From contig KZ992448.1 of NCBI GenBank assembly GCA_003614735.1, positions 1-59,091 of the forward strand: a stretch of 59,091 nt of DNA, given 5' to 3'. Below are positions 34,168 to 45,344 of this stretch, one piece after another. The stretch's first letter is position 1, and every line of letters starts with the position of its first letter. The DNA comes from Thamnocephalis sphaerospora (lineage: Eukaryota; Zoopagomycota; Zoopagomycetes; Zoopagales; Sigmoideomycetaceae). The notes beneath the pieces were generated by a model. The model ran no database searches. It was not told the origin of the DNA and was given only the letters and a program-made list of their open reading frames with translations. The translations under genes were made by a program, and so were the position numbers.

Positions 34168-36978
34168 CTACAGCTCGCGCAGCATTTCGCGCGCCTTTTC
34201 CACTCCAGCGCGCCCAGACACAGCAGCAACCACGTGGTTAACAAATCCGGGCTCGTACTGCACAAGATGGTCATTAGTTAGCGAGCAGCCGTGATAACCC
34301 CCATGCAGGACATTGAATATCCTACCTGGCAAGCACGCAAGCCGTCCGGGGCAAAGTTGACCTCCAGTACCACCGGCTGCAGCTGTTCGGTAAGCATCAC
34401 ATCGACACCGTAGATGCCAAATGCGTCTCGTCCTTGGGGAACCTTGTCATAGCCGAGTGGCGCTGGCTGCGCGGCCGCAGCAACAAAGACGCCTGAACGA
34501 GCAGTGTAAGCACCATGTGGTCACACGCTGAGCCGCCCGCGCCCACACCGAGACCTACGCTTGATGACGGCGTCAATCTCCTTTTGCACAACAGACCACT
34601 GCAGGTTTGGCTGTTCCTTGAGCAGATCCTTGACAAAGTCCGACCCATGCTGCTGAATAGCCTTGTAGTTGGGTGCGCTCATTACGGTGAGGTGCTTCTC
34701 GTAGTCGTGCACATCCTCTAGCGTGTACGGCTGCTTGGCAAGACGTGCCCAGAATGTCTGATGCACAGCAACGCTGAGTGGGTGCGCACGTCGAACCAGC
34801 ACAATGTAGCGGAGATCAAACTTGCGCTCGCGGAAAAGCAGTGGACGCGCAACATATTGCTGTACGATCGACGGAAGCGCATCCCGCGCACGCACCAAAC
34901 GCGACAGCGAGCTAGTCATTGTAATGCCAGAGGCCTGCGCTGCATTCCTGCAATACAGCGGACGCCCACGTCAACCGCCTGCATGTACCAGCGCACACAT
35001 GTAGTCTACCCACCACGGCTTTAGGATCCAGATGTTTTCCTCACGCGCTTCGGCGCCCTGATCGACCTGGTGCAGATAGTGGCCCACAGCCGGCGTCAAC
35101 TGACTCTGCAAATTGTAGGTAGCCGGATACCAGTCAACACGGCCGTAGGTCTCCCTGCAGTGGTAATGTTCAAGTGCGTGAACCGGTGAGTCTTTTCCCG
35201 GTCTGTGCATGCGAGCAGACTGCTACGTACCAAATAAGCTTGGTGAGCAGGTGCTTGAAGACAACGCACGCTTCGCCAGGAAGCTGGCTGACACACTGGC
35301 GAGGGCGCAGCGTATGTATGTCTCCCACAGTTTCACCACTGAGCCAAAGCAGGTCGGCCGTCTCGCGATCCTGCACCAGCTCAGTGCCGGCCAGATTGAG
35401 GTGCTCATGCACAAATGGCGTGTCGGTGTATACGCGCAGCGTGCCACTGGAGGGCTCGGGCAAAATCAGCGGTGCCGTAGCTACGGCCAGTTTGTCGTCG
35501 GACAGTGGTGTGATTTGAGCGCCCAGGTCCTACACCAGCACACAGTTAGCCCAGCACGCTTAGCTGGAATGCATCTCAAGTGGGCGTCACCTCGTAAGCA
35601 CGAATCAGTCGCTGACGGTTGGTAATGCTGGGCGGGCGGAAGGCACATAGGTACGCTTCGCGTGTAAGCTGGTCGGTAATGTCTGCAGGCACCATGTCGC
35701 GCGTAACACGCTCGCCGCTCTTCAAATCCTGGAGCGGATAGAAGATGCTGTACGGAAGCGAATCGTTTGCACTAGGGCCCCGGATAAACACAAATGGGAT
35801 CACGCGACAGTTTGGTGCATCGGCGTGTCGGATCGCAGAGCCAACCTAGCCGCACATGTCCAGATCAGCTCACTCTGCAGAAGCTATGAGCGCACCAGTA
35901 TTCCTACCTCGTCCATCATATCTACGTAGAGTGCAAGCGAAGTGAGCCAAAGGTCGTCAGCCCGCCGTAGGATAGGTATGAGATTGTCTGTTATGCACAC
36001 TTACACCAAACGTAGTCCTGGCGATGTTCGCCTGCCTCATCTATCGTAGTAATCTGGTAGGCGCCAGCATAGCGCCACATCACATCAAGCACTGCATCGA
36101 TGCGCTTAGCGGCATGTGCCATGGCACGCTTTTGCGCCTGATCTTCGTCCACCTGGCCAATCATGGCCTCCTGCAGACGGCGGTCCGTCTCATGAACACT
36201 GGCAGCCAGCGTCAATGTCTACGCATAAGCGCACACATTCATGTTAAGCGTAACATTCTTTGCTGGCCCTACCGCCCCAACACGTACCGAGATGGCACTG
36301 ATCAAATCCCATTTTTCTGCAATGAGCGTAGCGCGTGCCTCTTTTTGCGACACCTTTGCCTGCTCAGCCACCATGGCCACCATGCCATCTTGTTCTGCCT
36401 GGCGCTCAGCATCCTCTGCACCCGATGCCAACTCCTCGTCAGCTGCAGTATCATCTTTCTCTTCTTCCTCCTCCTCCTCCTCAGGCTCAGGAAGGCCCAG
36501 CATGGCGGTTATGCGCGTGAGCAAGTCCGGATTGGCCATCAGCTCCTTGCGTGCACGCTCAGGAGCAGTGGTCCACGCATGGTCTATCAGGAAAATATCG
36601 CTGCACCAAATGGCCCGTAAGCGCAGAGCCGAAAACGGTCGCCTACAGGTACGCTTACCCCTCTCGCGCCAACGGTTGCTGGTCTACCACGCGAAGCGCA
36701 TAGGCACTTCCCAGCTGCGTCGCTTCCTCCTCGGACAGTTCCTCCAGGCAAAAGTAGGAGCCGGCGTCCAGCTTGTCTGCACGCAGCTTGTCAAATAGTT
36801 TCTGTGCCATGCACAGGTTAGCTTTGTTATGCGCGCTTGAGCGCCATTGGTCACGTACTGGCCACAGCGCCTCTGGAATCTGCTCCAGCTGGTAGCGGTG
36901 GAGCGCGACAAACGCGCTGTAGGCCTCCAGCTCGGTTTCCACCGAGACCTCGGGCTGTCCTGCATTGGGTATGGCCAT
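34168..36978 (-). CDS. TTLL12: TTLL12-like protein (SET-like + tubulin-tyrosine-ligase domain)
   Basis: Homolog of TTLL12, a tubulin-tyrosine-ligase-like protein with an N-terminal SET-like region, linked in animals to tubulin and histone modification; probably not a conventional ligase. ATG at 36978 (MAIPNAGQPEVSVETELE), then FVALHRYQLEQIPEALWP (family start), LDAGSYFCLEELSEEEA, an acidic run of about eight Glu, WRYAGAYQITTIDEAG, CRVIPFVFIRGPSAND. The ligase domain follows: GRVDWYPATYNLQSQLTPAVG, REENIWILKPW, YVARPLLFRERKFDLRYIVL, QTFWARLAKQPYTLEDVHDY, AFGIYGVDVMLTEQLQPV with LEVNFAPDG (ATP-grasp end), closing at FVNHVVAAV and MLREL. About nine exons with short introns. Its start faces that of the alkenal reductase, 473 bp away. 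Confidence 0.9.
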
Positions 36979-37451
36979 GGTAACCTGTGCCGACGGTAGA
37001 ATTGAAAAAGAAAGACGCGGTGGCAGCGCAGCCGCTGGCGCAGAGAAAGCAAAAACATGGATGAGACTGACGTCACATTGTAGTTGCGCTCGCTGGCTGG
37101 TTTGGCATCAGAGTCGGCGAGCGAGCGGACAAGCGCACAGACGCGTCAGCCTGTTTGCTCATCCTTGACCGTTCACATTGGATCCAAAAGCAGCTGAACA
37201 GAGAGCAGATGGTCCCAGAACATTAGCGCTCGGTAGAAGCACAGCCGACTGCCTATGAACGTGTACACGGCTGCCCCTGCCGCCTATGGCCATCGTTACT
37301 GCGGTGCGTGTAGTGGTTGCACTGCGGGCCAGTCATGACGGCCATCGGCAAGATGACATCCGAGCGCAGCGTATATAATCCACGTACTCGGTGGCACACC
37401 CGCAACAACGCTATTCCCCGCACTCTCCTACGCTTTGCCCGCTCGTTCATC
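36979..37451. promoter_or_regulatory. Divergent promoter region, TTLL12 / alkenal reductase
   Basis: 473 bp between two diverging start codons. A TATA element, GTATATAATCC (TATATAAT at 37372-37379), lies 73 bp before the reductase ATG on the plus strand. No matching element seen on the minus strand. Confidence 0.55.
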
Positions 37452-38815
37452 ATGGCTGCCTCTACCAACACGCAGGTCATTTTCATCAAACGGCCCACCG
37501 CCATGCCGGTGCCAGCCGAGACTTTTCGTGTTGCGCACGCGGCTGTACCGCAGCCCAAGGACGGCCAGGTGCTCGTGCGCTCGCTCTACCTGTCGCTGGA
37601 CCCTGCTATGCGCGGTACGTCACAGTATGACTGCATAGACCCTGCTTGTATGCTCATGCATGGCACCTTGGCTGGTTGGCCGGCACAGGCTGGATGAACG
37701 ACACGCGTAGCTACATCCCGCCTGTGGCTATCGGCGACGTGATGCGCGCTCAGGTCATTGCGGAGGTGGTCACGTCGACCGTTGGCAAGTTCAAAAAGGG
37801 CGACATTGTCACCGGCAGTGCTGGTAGGTTTGTGCTGTCCGCCACGCGCATGCTGCATAGACCAACATTGGTGGCTGGCGAACCATAATAGGCTGGCAAG
37901 AGTATGCTGCAATGGATGCCAAGGAGCTGAAGCACATTCCGTAAGCAGCCCGGCACTGGTACATGTGCGCAAACGCGTGCTTACCAGCTGTGAGGGTTAT
38001 CAGGCTTCCGCCGGGTCTTTCCATTCCAGAGGCATTCTGCCTGCTCAACATGACTGGCATGACGGCCTACTTTGGCATGCTGGGTAGGTGATGGCAGGCG
38101 GATGAGATGCTGCGTTTGCATTTGCAGCTGACGCGCTAGCTGCATGGCAGCCGTGGGCAAGCCAAAGCCAGGCGAGACGGTGGTCGTGTCGGGTGCGGCC
38201 GGCGCTACTGGAAGTCTTGCAGGTAGCTAGCGCACTTTCTCTATTCCATGAAACGCGGGTGACTAACCGCAGCGTATAGCGCAAATTGCCAAGGCGCAGG
38301 GCTGTCGTGTCATTGGCATCGCTGGTGGCGCTGAAAAGTGCCGCTATCTGACAGAGGCGCTGGGCCTGGATGCTGCGGTCGATTACCGGTCGCCCACGTT
38401 CAAAAAGGACCTGGCCGCGGTGACGCCCAACTACATTGACGTCTTCTTCGACAATGTTGGCGGTGATGTGCTGGACGCCGTGCTGGTCCGACTGGCCAAG
38501 GGCGCGCGTATTCCGCTATGCGGCGCCATCAGCCAGTACAACACGCGTTCCCCACGCGGCCCAGCCAACTACCTCACGCTCATTGCGCAGCGCGCTACCA
38601 TGCAGGGCTTCATCGTGTTTGACTATGCGCCCGAGTTCCGCAAGGCTGCCGAAGATCTGATCCGCTGGCACAAGGAGGGCAAGGTCAAGGTGGCCGTGCA
38701 CATTGTCGATGGATTGACGCAGGCGCCCGAAGCATTGCTCATGCTCTTCACCGGCAAGAACCAGGGCAAGCTGCTTGTGCGCGTCGCTGAGCCGTCGACA
38801 CAAAGCCGACTCTAA
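37452..38815 (+). CDS. NADP-dependent alkenal/2-alkenone double-bond reductase
   Basis: Medium-chain zinc-free oxidoreductase of the prostaglandin reductase / alkenal reductase family; reduces double bonds of reactive carbonyls with NADPH, cytosolic. ATG at 37452 (MAASTNTQVIFIKRP). Exons give GQVLVRSLYLSLDPAMRG (family DPYMRG-like), GWMNDTRSYIPPVAIGDVMR, GDIVTG, GWQEYAAMDAKELKHIP, LPPGLSIPEAFCLLNMTGMT then AYFGMLG, KPGETVVVSGAAGATGS (nucleotide-binding AAGA), AKAQGCRVIGIAGGAEKC and, in the last exon, DVFFDNVGGDVLDAVL, CGAISQYN and KVAVHIVDGL. About six short introns. A TATA element stands at 37372-37379. Confidence 0.93.
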
Positions 38816-38999
38816 TACGGTGCCTGTCTGTCTGTCTTGCTCATTAAATACCTCACTGTTTACAGCTGCAGTTCTTTTTTCTTTTTTTCACTGCCAGCGT
38901 ACACGCGATCGCCGCTTGTTTCCGTCTGTTTGCTGCAAGTGCATTCCTTTTCTTCGGCACCGAATATCCGCAGTCTACGCTGCGGCAGAGACTGCAATC

Positions 39000-41832
39000 A
39001 TGGAGGCCGCACCCGCCTATGCCGGCGAGTGGAGCTCGCTCAACACCAAGCTGAGTCCGCCCATGTAGGTTTGCGCTGTGCGCTCCGCCTTTTGTCCAGG
39101 CATTAATCCGCGTCGTTCAGCCTGGACACCCTGGCGCTGCTGGGTTTTGAGCAAATGACGCCCGTGCAGGCAGCGGCGATTCCGCTGTTTATGACAAACA
39201 AGGATGTGGTAGCGGAGGTGAGGACAAACGGGTCTACGGCCACGGCTGCAACGTACTGAGTGAGGCGGCGGACTGGTCCAGGCGGTCACTGGCTCTGGCA
39301 AGACGCTGGCTTTTGCTATTCCGGTACTGGAGCGCTTGCTGCGACGCAGCGAGCCATTGGGCAAGCATCAGGTGGCGGCCATTGTCATGTCACCGACACG
39401 GTAAGCAATAGTAGTGGCAACGTGGACGGCACCTTCTGCCAGGACGCTTACGGTAGCCGATGGCGCGTGGAACAGAGAGCTGGCTCGGCAAATTTACCAG
39501 GTGTTTGAGCAGTTCCGCACCTGCGTCGACTTTACGCTGCAGCTGGTGACAGGCGGTGGCCGATCGGCCGCCGATGATATTCGCGACTTTGAAAAGGAGG
39601 GCGCAAGCATCATTGTGGGCACACCTGGTCGTCTGGAAGAGCTGTTGGCGAGCAAAGGCTTTGCCGGCCAGATCGATGTGCGCGAACTAGATGTACTGGT
39701 GCTGGATGAGGCGGATCGGTAGGCGTGGCGATGATGAACACGGCAACAGTGGTTCGGCGGCTAACCGGGAATGCGGTGGGCGGTAGTCTGCTTGACATGG
39801 GCTTTAGCCAGTCCATCAATGCCGTGGTGCGTGCTTTGCCCAAGCAGCGCCGCACGGCGCTCTTTTCGGCAACCATGACGGATGCGGTGTCTGAGCTGGT
39901 GCGTGCCGGTCTTCGCAATCCGGTGCGCGTCGTCTGCAAAGTGGAGGATCTGCAGTCGCGAGGCGTGGAGCGGCGTACTCCGGCCACGTAAGTACGCACA
40001 CCCTGCCCGCAGCACGATGTTTGGCAATGATGCTTATTGCCTTGCAAATGCGCTGGCACGTTAGGCTGCAAATTGGATATATCACCTGCCGTGCCGATCG
40101 CAAGATTGCGCAGCTGATCCGCCTACTTCGCCGCGATGCCAACAAAAAGTACATTGTCTATTTTTCCGCTTGCGCAATCGTAGACTACTTTTACCGGGTA
40201 AGCACTAGCAAGCGTGCATGCTCTACTGCACTGCTAATAACGAACGAGTGTGCGCATGCAGCTGCTGTCCAAGTCGCCCTACCTCAAGGATATTGCGCTG
40301 TTTGCGCTCCACGGCAAGCAAGATCCCAAGAAACGCACCGGTATGTATTGTTGGCACTGTATATCTCGTAGTTTTTTGCTCACACGTAGAATTGGCAGCC
40401 ACCTTTGATACATTCACCAATGTACCGGCCGGCTCTGGGGCCGTGCTTTTTTGCACTGACGTGGCATCGCGCGGCTTGGACATCCCGGATGTGGACTGGG
40501 TCGTACAGTTTGATCCACCTCAGGATCCAAAGGTGTTTGCCCATCGATGCGGTCGAACAGCCCGTGCCGGCCGACTGGGCCGAGCACTGGTGATGCTAAA
40601 CAAGGGTCGCGAAGAAGTGTATGTCGGTAGGTATCGTGGCGTGAGTGGCATTTTCATTGTTGTTGGCTAACGTAGTATGGGCGGGTGGATGCGTAGACTT
40701 TATGCGCGTGCGCAAAATCCCCATGATCCGCCATCCCTATGTGCTGGCCGATCTGACGCTGGCCAAGCATGTCGAGGAAGATGAAGAGGAGGAGGATATA
40801 GACGACGAAGATGACGCGATGCTTGATGGAGATGAGGAAGATGAGACGGCAGCCAAGAAACGCCGCCGGGCAGCACGCAAGAAGCGCAAGGCTGCAGAAG
40901 CCATGAGTGTGGACAGCCAAGACGATAACACGACCAGACCGGTCGACGAAGCAGACGCTGACGGAGATGAGCTCATCCAAGCACTGCGCAAGCAAGTGGC
41001 CAACGACCGTGATCTTTACGAGCGGGTAAGCAGATTGCAAGTGAGCCATCTCGTAATAGTATCAAACTGCTTACTGTGCACTACATGACAGGGCACTCGT
41101 GCGTTTGTATCATATATTCGCAGCTACACAAAGCACGAGGCGACCTACATTTTCCGTGTTAAAGACCTTGACATTTGCCGAGCAGCGATGGGCTATGCGC
41201 TGCTCAAGGTGCGTTCTGTCGTACTGCACAGCACGCACCGGTGTTCCTGGCTAATCTTGACATGCTTCATGTTTCTACTTTTACCGATTACTCCATCACA
41301 GCTGCCCAAGATGCCGGAAATGAAGGATCGCGACGCAACTGCATTTATCGAATACGATGTGAATGTGGATAGCATCAAATACGCCGACAAAGTGCGCGAA
41401 AAAGCACGTCAAAAGCGTCTGCAGGCGGAAAAGACCAAGACAAAGTGAGTAGACGCAGCGTCGTTGCATGTTGCCAGTTCCAGCTACTAAGCGGGCGCTT
41501 GATGCATCAGGGATGACAAGGGCGCGCACAAGAAACGCAAGGAAGCATGGTCGGACGCTCGCGATGCGCGTGATCGGCGTCGAGAGCGGCGCGAGAAGCG
41601 TGAACGCAAGCGTACCTACTTGGAGCAGAAGAAGGCGGAGGAGATTGACAAGCTCATTGCCGCAGCACGGCAAGAAAATGAAAACGGCGGTGGCGACGGT
41701 GACGGCAACGACGACGACGCAGACGACTGGGCAGAGCTGCAGCGCGAGGAGCGCCTGGCCAAGAAGCTGAAGAAGGGCAAAATCACAAAGGACGAGTTTG
41801 AGCGCGAACTCGGCTTTGACGACTTGGAATAA
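39000..41832 (+). CDS. SPB4: DEAD-box rRNA helicase Spb4/DDX55
   Basis: RNA helicase needed for 60S ribosomal subunit assembly in the nucleolus. ATG at 39000 ([18 protein letters not shown]). Motifs in order: Q region [28 protein letters not shown], Ia PTR then [97 protein letters not shown]. The Spb4-specific C-terminal part follows: [40 protein letters not shown], a Lys/Arg/Glu-rich helix, and an acidic-basic tail ending [11 protein letters not shown]. An Asp/Glu-rich then Lys-rich insert (about 40780-40930) is longer than in yeast. About ten introns; TAA at the end. Confidence 0.95.
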
Positions 41833-42087
41833 TGAATGCACATAGAGAGCGGCACCGCTGTTTCCGGCGCCCTAGTCTGCACACTGGCGATTCACACCTG
41901 TGTTGGCGTGTAAAAGTGCATTGGTTTATTGCGTTTGCCGCATCGCCTGTCGCTGTACCATGCGCTGGAATAGACTGCGCGCAGGAGCAGATTGGCCGGA
42001 CACTGCGCGCCGATCGAGCACCACAATGCGCGTTGACGGCAGACCTTCGCCTAAGTACCGTGCATAATGAAGTCGCAGGACGTCTAG

Positions 42088-43188
42088 TCAGCTCTCGATC
42101 ATCGTCGCGATGAGCCCCGCTTGTATCCTACCGGGCACATCTACAAACACGTAGACAAACTCCCAGCTGCCCAGCGACTTTCCAAAGCCAATCTTCTGTT
42201 TCCAGTCACGCCACACTGCCTCTTCATCTGTGCTAGTTTTGCCTTCACTGTCTACATGACCCTGGGGCATGTGCTAGCACCAGCCAAAGCACCACGATTG
42301 GCGTGACGATCGAATAAGCAAGCACATCTCGAGTGTTTGCCTTTGATCGCACTTACCACAAGATTCACGTGTGCCTCGCCTATGCCGCCAGGTCCTTCCA
42401 GATAAAAGTGCAACAGCATATGCATTTGCCCTTCACGATCGATCACACGCTGGTGCCTACAGCATTGCCCGCCGCCATAGCAGAGTAAGCGCTCGCACGC
42501 GTCAACACTCAATCACATAGCTACCTACGCTATCCGACGAGAACGGCGCGACTGACTACGAGCAGGATCACCGTAACCGCCGATTGGCGTCCCCAGTATC
42601 GCCTGGACCTAGTGTGGGCGTATATGCGCACGCTAGTCAGTCTGGCATCGATAGAGTGGCGCTGTATCGACGCTACTTGCTTCGGCATGGTCGCGCACAA
42701 TTTCCAATGCGCGCGAAAACATTTGCGTCGTCGAGTCCTGGCTGAACAGCTCGCGATAGAGCGCATAGCCCACAGTGCCAAAAACAGCCGCTCCCAAAAG
42801 GACCACGCCTAGATTCCAGGTAGTGCGTCCGGCGGCCAGCACTGTCCGTAGACGCAGTCAGCTGGCACTTGTCTGCAGACCAACTTTTCACGCCAGTGCC
42901 TACCAGTGCGCGCGGCTCTAACCGTTACTCTGTCGGTCGGCCGCTGCGCGTCGGGCGGGCGTGATTTGTCTTTCTCTGCATGCGTTGCTAGCAGACGACG
43001 CGTAAAGACGGAAAGCGCCTGCGTCGTAGGCTGTTGGCGGGCATATAGTCTATGGGTGCCAAAACGCACGCCATTGGCGCTGTAATCGTGTACGCCTGCA
43101 TCAGCCAAACGCAGCCAGACGCAACCAAGCTGGCAACCAACCGTGGCCATGCGGTACGGAGCGTGCGTGCTTGCAGCGACAGTAGCAT
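42088..43188 (-). CDS. TIM21: Mitochondrial import subunit Tim21
   Basis: Inner-membrane subunit of the TIM23 presequence translocase, contacting Tom22 in the intermembrane space. I prefer the ATG at 43188 (MLLSLQARTLRTAWPR, a classic targeting helix), joined through a GTTGGT..TTACAG intron to ANGVRFGTHRLYARQQ. The alternative ATG at 43150 needs no intron but gives a poorer presequence. Later exons: TTWNLGVVLLGAAVFGTVGYALYREL (single membrane helix, split here for length: helix core LGVVLLGAAVFGTVGYALY), MFSRALEIVRDH, a middle exon with RHQRVIDREGQMHMLLHF then YLEGPGGIGEAHVNL (Tim21 core), and WRDWKQKIGFGKSLGSWEFV ending in VDVPGRIQAG. Convergent with SPB4, 255 bp apart. Confidence 0.85.
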
Positions 43189-43895
43189 GGCGAATGCAGC
43201 GGGTGGTCTATGCACAGTGAGAAGGTGGCTTGGTGCCAGCAGAAAATAGCATCAGCGCATGACGGGGGTTGACAGCCCTGCTAATTGCTCACACACACAT
43301 GTCATCAGCACGCTGGCAACTAGTCTATACACAGCAGAGTAAAATGGCTAGCGTCGATGCACACTTTATCATGGCGGACGGTAAGCGCAGAGTTGTACAA
43401 AAAGTAAAACAAGCCCGACATCGTGCATTGGATACTAGTGGTGATGATGATGATGATGATGATGTTGGTGGTGGTGAAAGGATCGCAACACGACAGCGGT
43501 ACACATGGTCGGCTGTACATGAACCGTGTTAACGCGACGCACGGACAACGCAACGACAACACAGGCAGCATGTGTGCAGCCATCATAGGGCGACTAAAAG
43601 ACAGAGTGGAAAACACATTGGCGCGGCGGCAAAGTCCCAAGGATGCAGCGGTAGGCAGAGACTGATGGCGGCCCCGGTACGCAAGAGGATGATACACAAT
43701 GGACAGGGGCGTGGCGGGTGGCAAGCGGACGCACGCCCGCCGCACATCATCCACGTTCCAAGGGCGGCGCGTGCCCGGTGGCGCTCCAGCGTCCGCCAGA
43801 AGCCACCGGCGCTGCCGTTGCATCAGGCCATCCAGAGAGCACAGGCCGATGGGCGGTGACGACGGAACGCACCAGGCGCAGGTCGACAGACGTGT
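43189..43895. other. Intergenic with GAT microsatellite
   Basis: About 700 bp between the Tim21 start and the eIF1 stop. No gene seen. A GAT/GGT trinucleotide microsatellite lies at 43441-43476. Confidence 0.5.
43441..43476. repeat. GAT/GGT trinucleotide microsatellite
   Basis: About seven GAT units followed by GTTGGTGGTGGTG. Confidence 0.85.
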
Positions 43896-44631
43896 CTAGA
43901 CAGCGCCGTGCACCTCGATCTGCGAGCGGTCAATCTCCTTGTAGTTCTCCACAAGGTGGTTGACCAGGGCAGTGGTGTTCTTGCCCTGCAGCTGAATCAC
44001 ATAGCCGACATCGTCATCCTGCTCGATGGAGCCGCCGACGCTGATGCTCTTCTTCAGGTCCTTGACGAGACGCTTGATGATGCGCAGATCCTGCGGCAGA
44101 CCCTCAATGGTGGTTACACACTTGCGGCCATTGCGCTGCTTGACACGAATATCTGTAGGCGACAGCGTGTACAGGTCAAGGAACACACGAATGCAGTGAC
44201 AACATAGCGCACGCACGCACGCAGCAGCCGATGAGCAACAAGCGACGCGCACGCGCAAGAGCAGCAAAGATGCTGATCAGTGTAACTATGACTACAAAGT
44301 GAAAATCTTCGCGGAGGGACTGATCAAAACGACAATCCAAGTAACCGCAGTCAACACTAAAATAAAGCATCATCATCTCAGCCAGTTGGCCGCTCTTGCT
44401 CGCACACGCCGCTCGCTGTCGCCACGCCAGCGCCGTCTGCGTGCTCTTGCCCAGACTTTTGTCTGACACGAAAAAGGATACGAATCTTGTTAAGAGGGGC
44501 GTCGTCCTCGTTTTCACCGGTGTCGGCAAACGGGTCTGCAGCGCAGGCGGAGAAAGCGTCAGCTAGGTGTCAAAGGCCTGACGGTCCACAATGTGCTACC
44601 TACCGTAGGTGGCGAGGTTTTGAATCGACAT
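43896..44631 (-). CDS. SUI1: Translation initiation factor eIF1 (Sui1)
   Basis: Small factor on the 40S subunit that enforces correct start-codon choice during scanning; cytosolic. Three exons. Exon 1 from the ATG at 44631: MSIQNLATY. Exon 2 (about 44559-44482): DPFADTGENEDDAPLNKI. A 329-nt intron (44153-44481, GTATCC..CTACAG) joins NKI to HIRVKQRNGRKCVTTIEGLP, the universal eIF1 core. The end has LKKSISVGGSIEQDDDVG, YVIQLQGKNTTALVNHLVEN and IEVHGAV. Length about 110 residues, full family size. The long intron stands out: others here are mostly 50-120 nt. It carries a box C/D snoRNA candidate on the same strand (44272-44382). Confidence 0.95.
44272..44382 (-). ncRNA. Box C/D snoRNA candidate in eIF1 intron (snR63-like target)
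   Basis: About 111 nt inside the eIF1 intron, same strand as the host. Terminal stem GCTGA (44382-44378) pairs exactly with TCAGC (44276-44272). C box ATGATGA at 44376-44370; D box CTGA at 44280-44277. One nucleotide before the D box lies a 12-nt guide AGTCATAGTTAC (44293-44282), the exact complement of GTAACTATGACT, a near-universal sequence of large-subunit rRNA (25S/28S). Applying the D+5 rule, the methylated base would be the second A of GTAAC, which I place at yeast 25S A2256, the target of snR63. Boxes, stem and guide are seen; the target numbering is from memory. A second guide at an internal D' box was not identified. Confidence 0.8.
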
Positions 44632-45344
44632 AAACGAGATGGACGGTAACCGGCGCGCAGATGCGAAAGGGTGTAGGAGCGGAGGCACAAGTTACTGCAG
44701 CCGCACGACGACAAAGAACGTTACAGATGCGTTAGTAACCTAGTAACGCAAGCAAGCACCTGCGCGTCCGCCTGTTCGCTCGCTCATCTGCTCGCACGAT
44801 GTGCTGGCGTTGACGTTGGCGACAGGCAAGTCAGACAGCGCTGATGACGAGTGCACTTGCTCAGCGCCATCATCTCGTCGCCATCTGGCAGCGCGCGCTG
44901 TGCCAGAGCACAAACATGCAGCGCTGGTGGACGGATGTATCCTCAGCGCACAGAGAACGCTCGATACACGCATGCACGGATGCACGGATGGACGGATGGA
45001 TGGACGGATGGATGGATGCGCAGCAGCTTACCTGTGATGGCACACGAAGGAGAGGTGAAGATGGAGAGTGCGTAGAGTGGTGAGAGATGCGTGAGACGAT
45101 GGTGGGTCGGTGGGGCGCGATTAAAAGGCCCGCCGTACCTTCACACCCCTTTCCACCTGCCAGCCAAGACTTGCATTGGCAGCTGCCAATCACATCCGCT
45201 TATAGCAGCACACACGGTATCACTCCATCGTCCATCTAGTCGATTGGTCAAGTCCTCCCCCCGGCCATGCAGCGCCGCGCAGCATGTGCATAGGTCACAC
45301 ACCCGGTGTAAAGATTCATTGCACGCAAGCGCCATGCCAGCACA
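44632..45344. other. Promoter region of eIF1, no gene seen
   Basis: About 710 bp between the eIF1 start and the HELLS stop. Contains a GGAT tetranucleotide microsatellite (44971-45018). No protein gene evident on either strand. Confidence 0.5.
44971..45018. repeat. GGAT-type tetranucleotide microsatellite
   Basis: Imperfect run of GGAT/GGAC units (for example GGATGGACGGATGG) upstream of eIF1. Confidence 0.85.

Noticed and set aside
39729-39790. C/D snoRNA in an SPB4 intron (ATGATGA at the intron start)
   Set aside because: No CTGA D box and the intron is too short.
43100-43150. Tim21 start at the ATG at 43150
   Set aside because: Possible and intron-free, but the ATG at 43188 gives a much better mitochondrial presequence and splices in frame; kept as the alternative.
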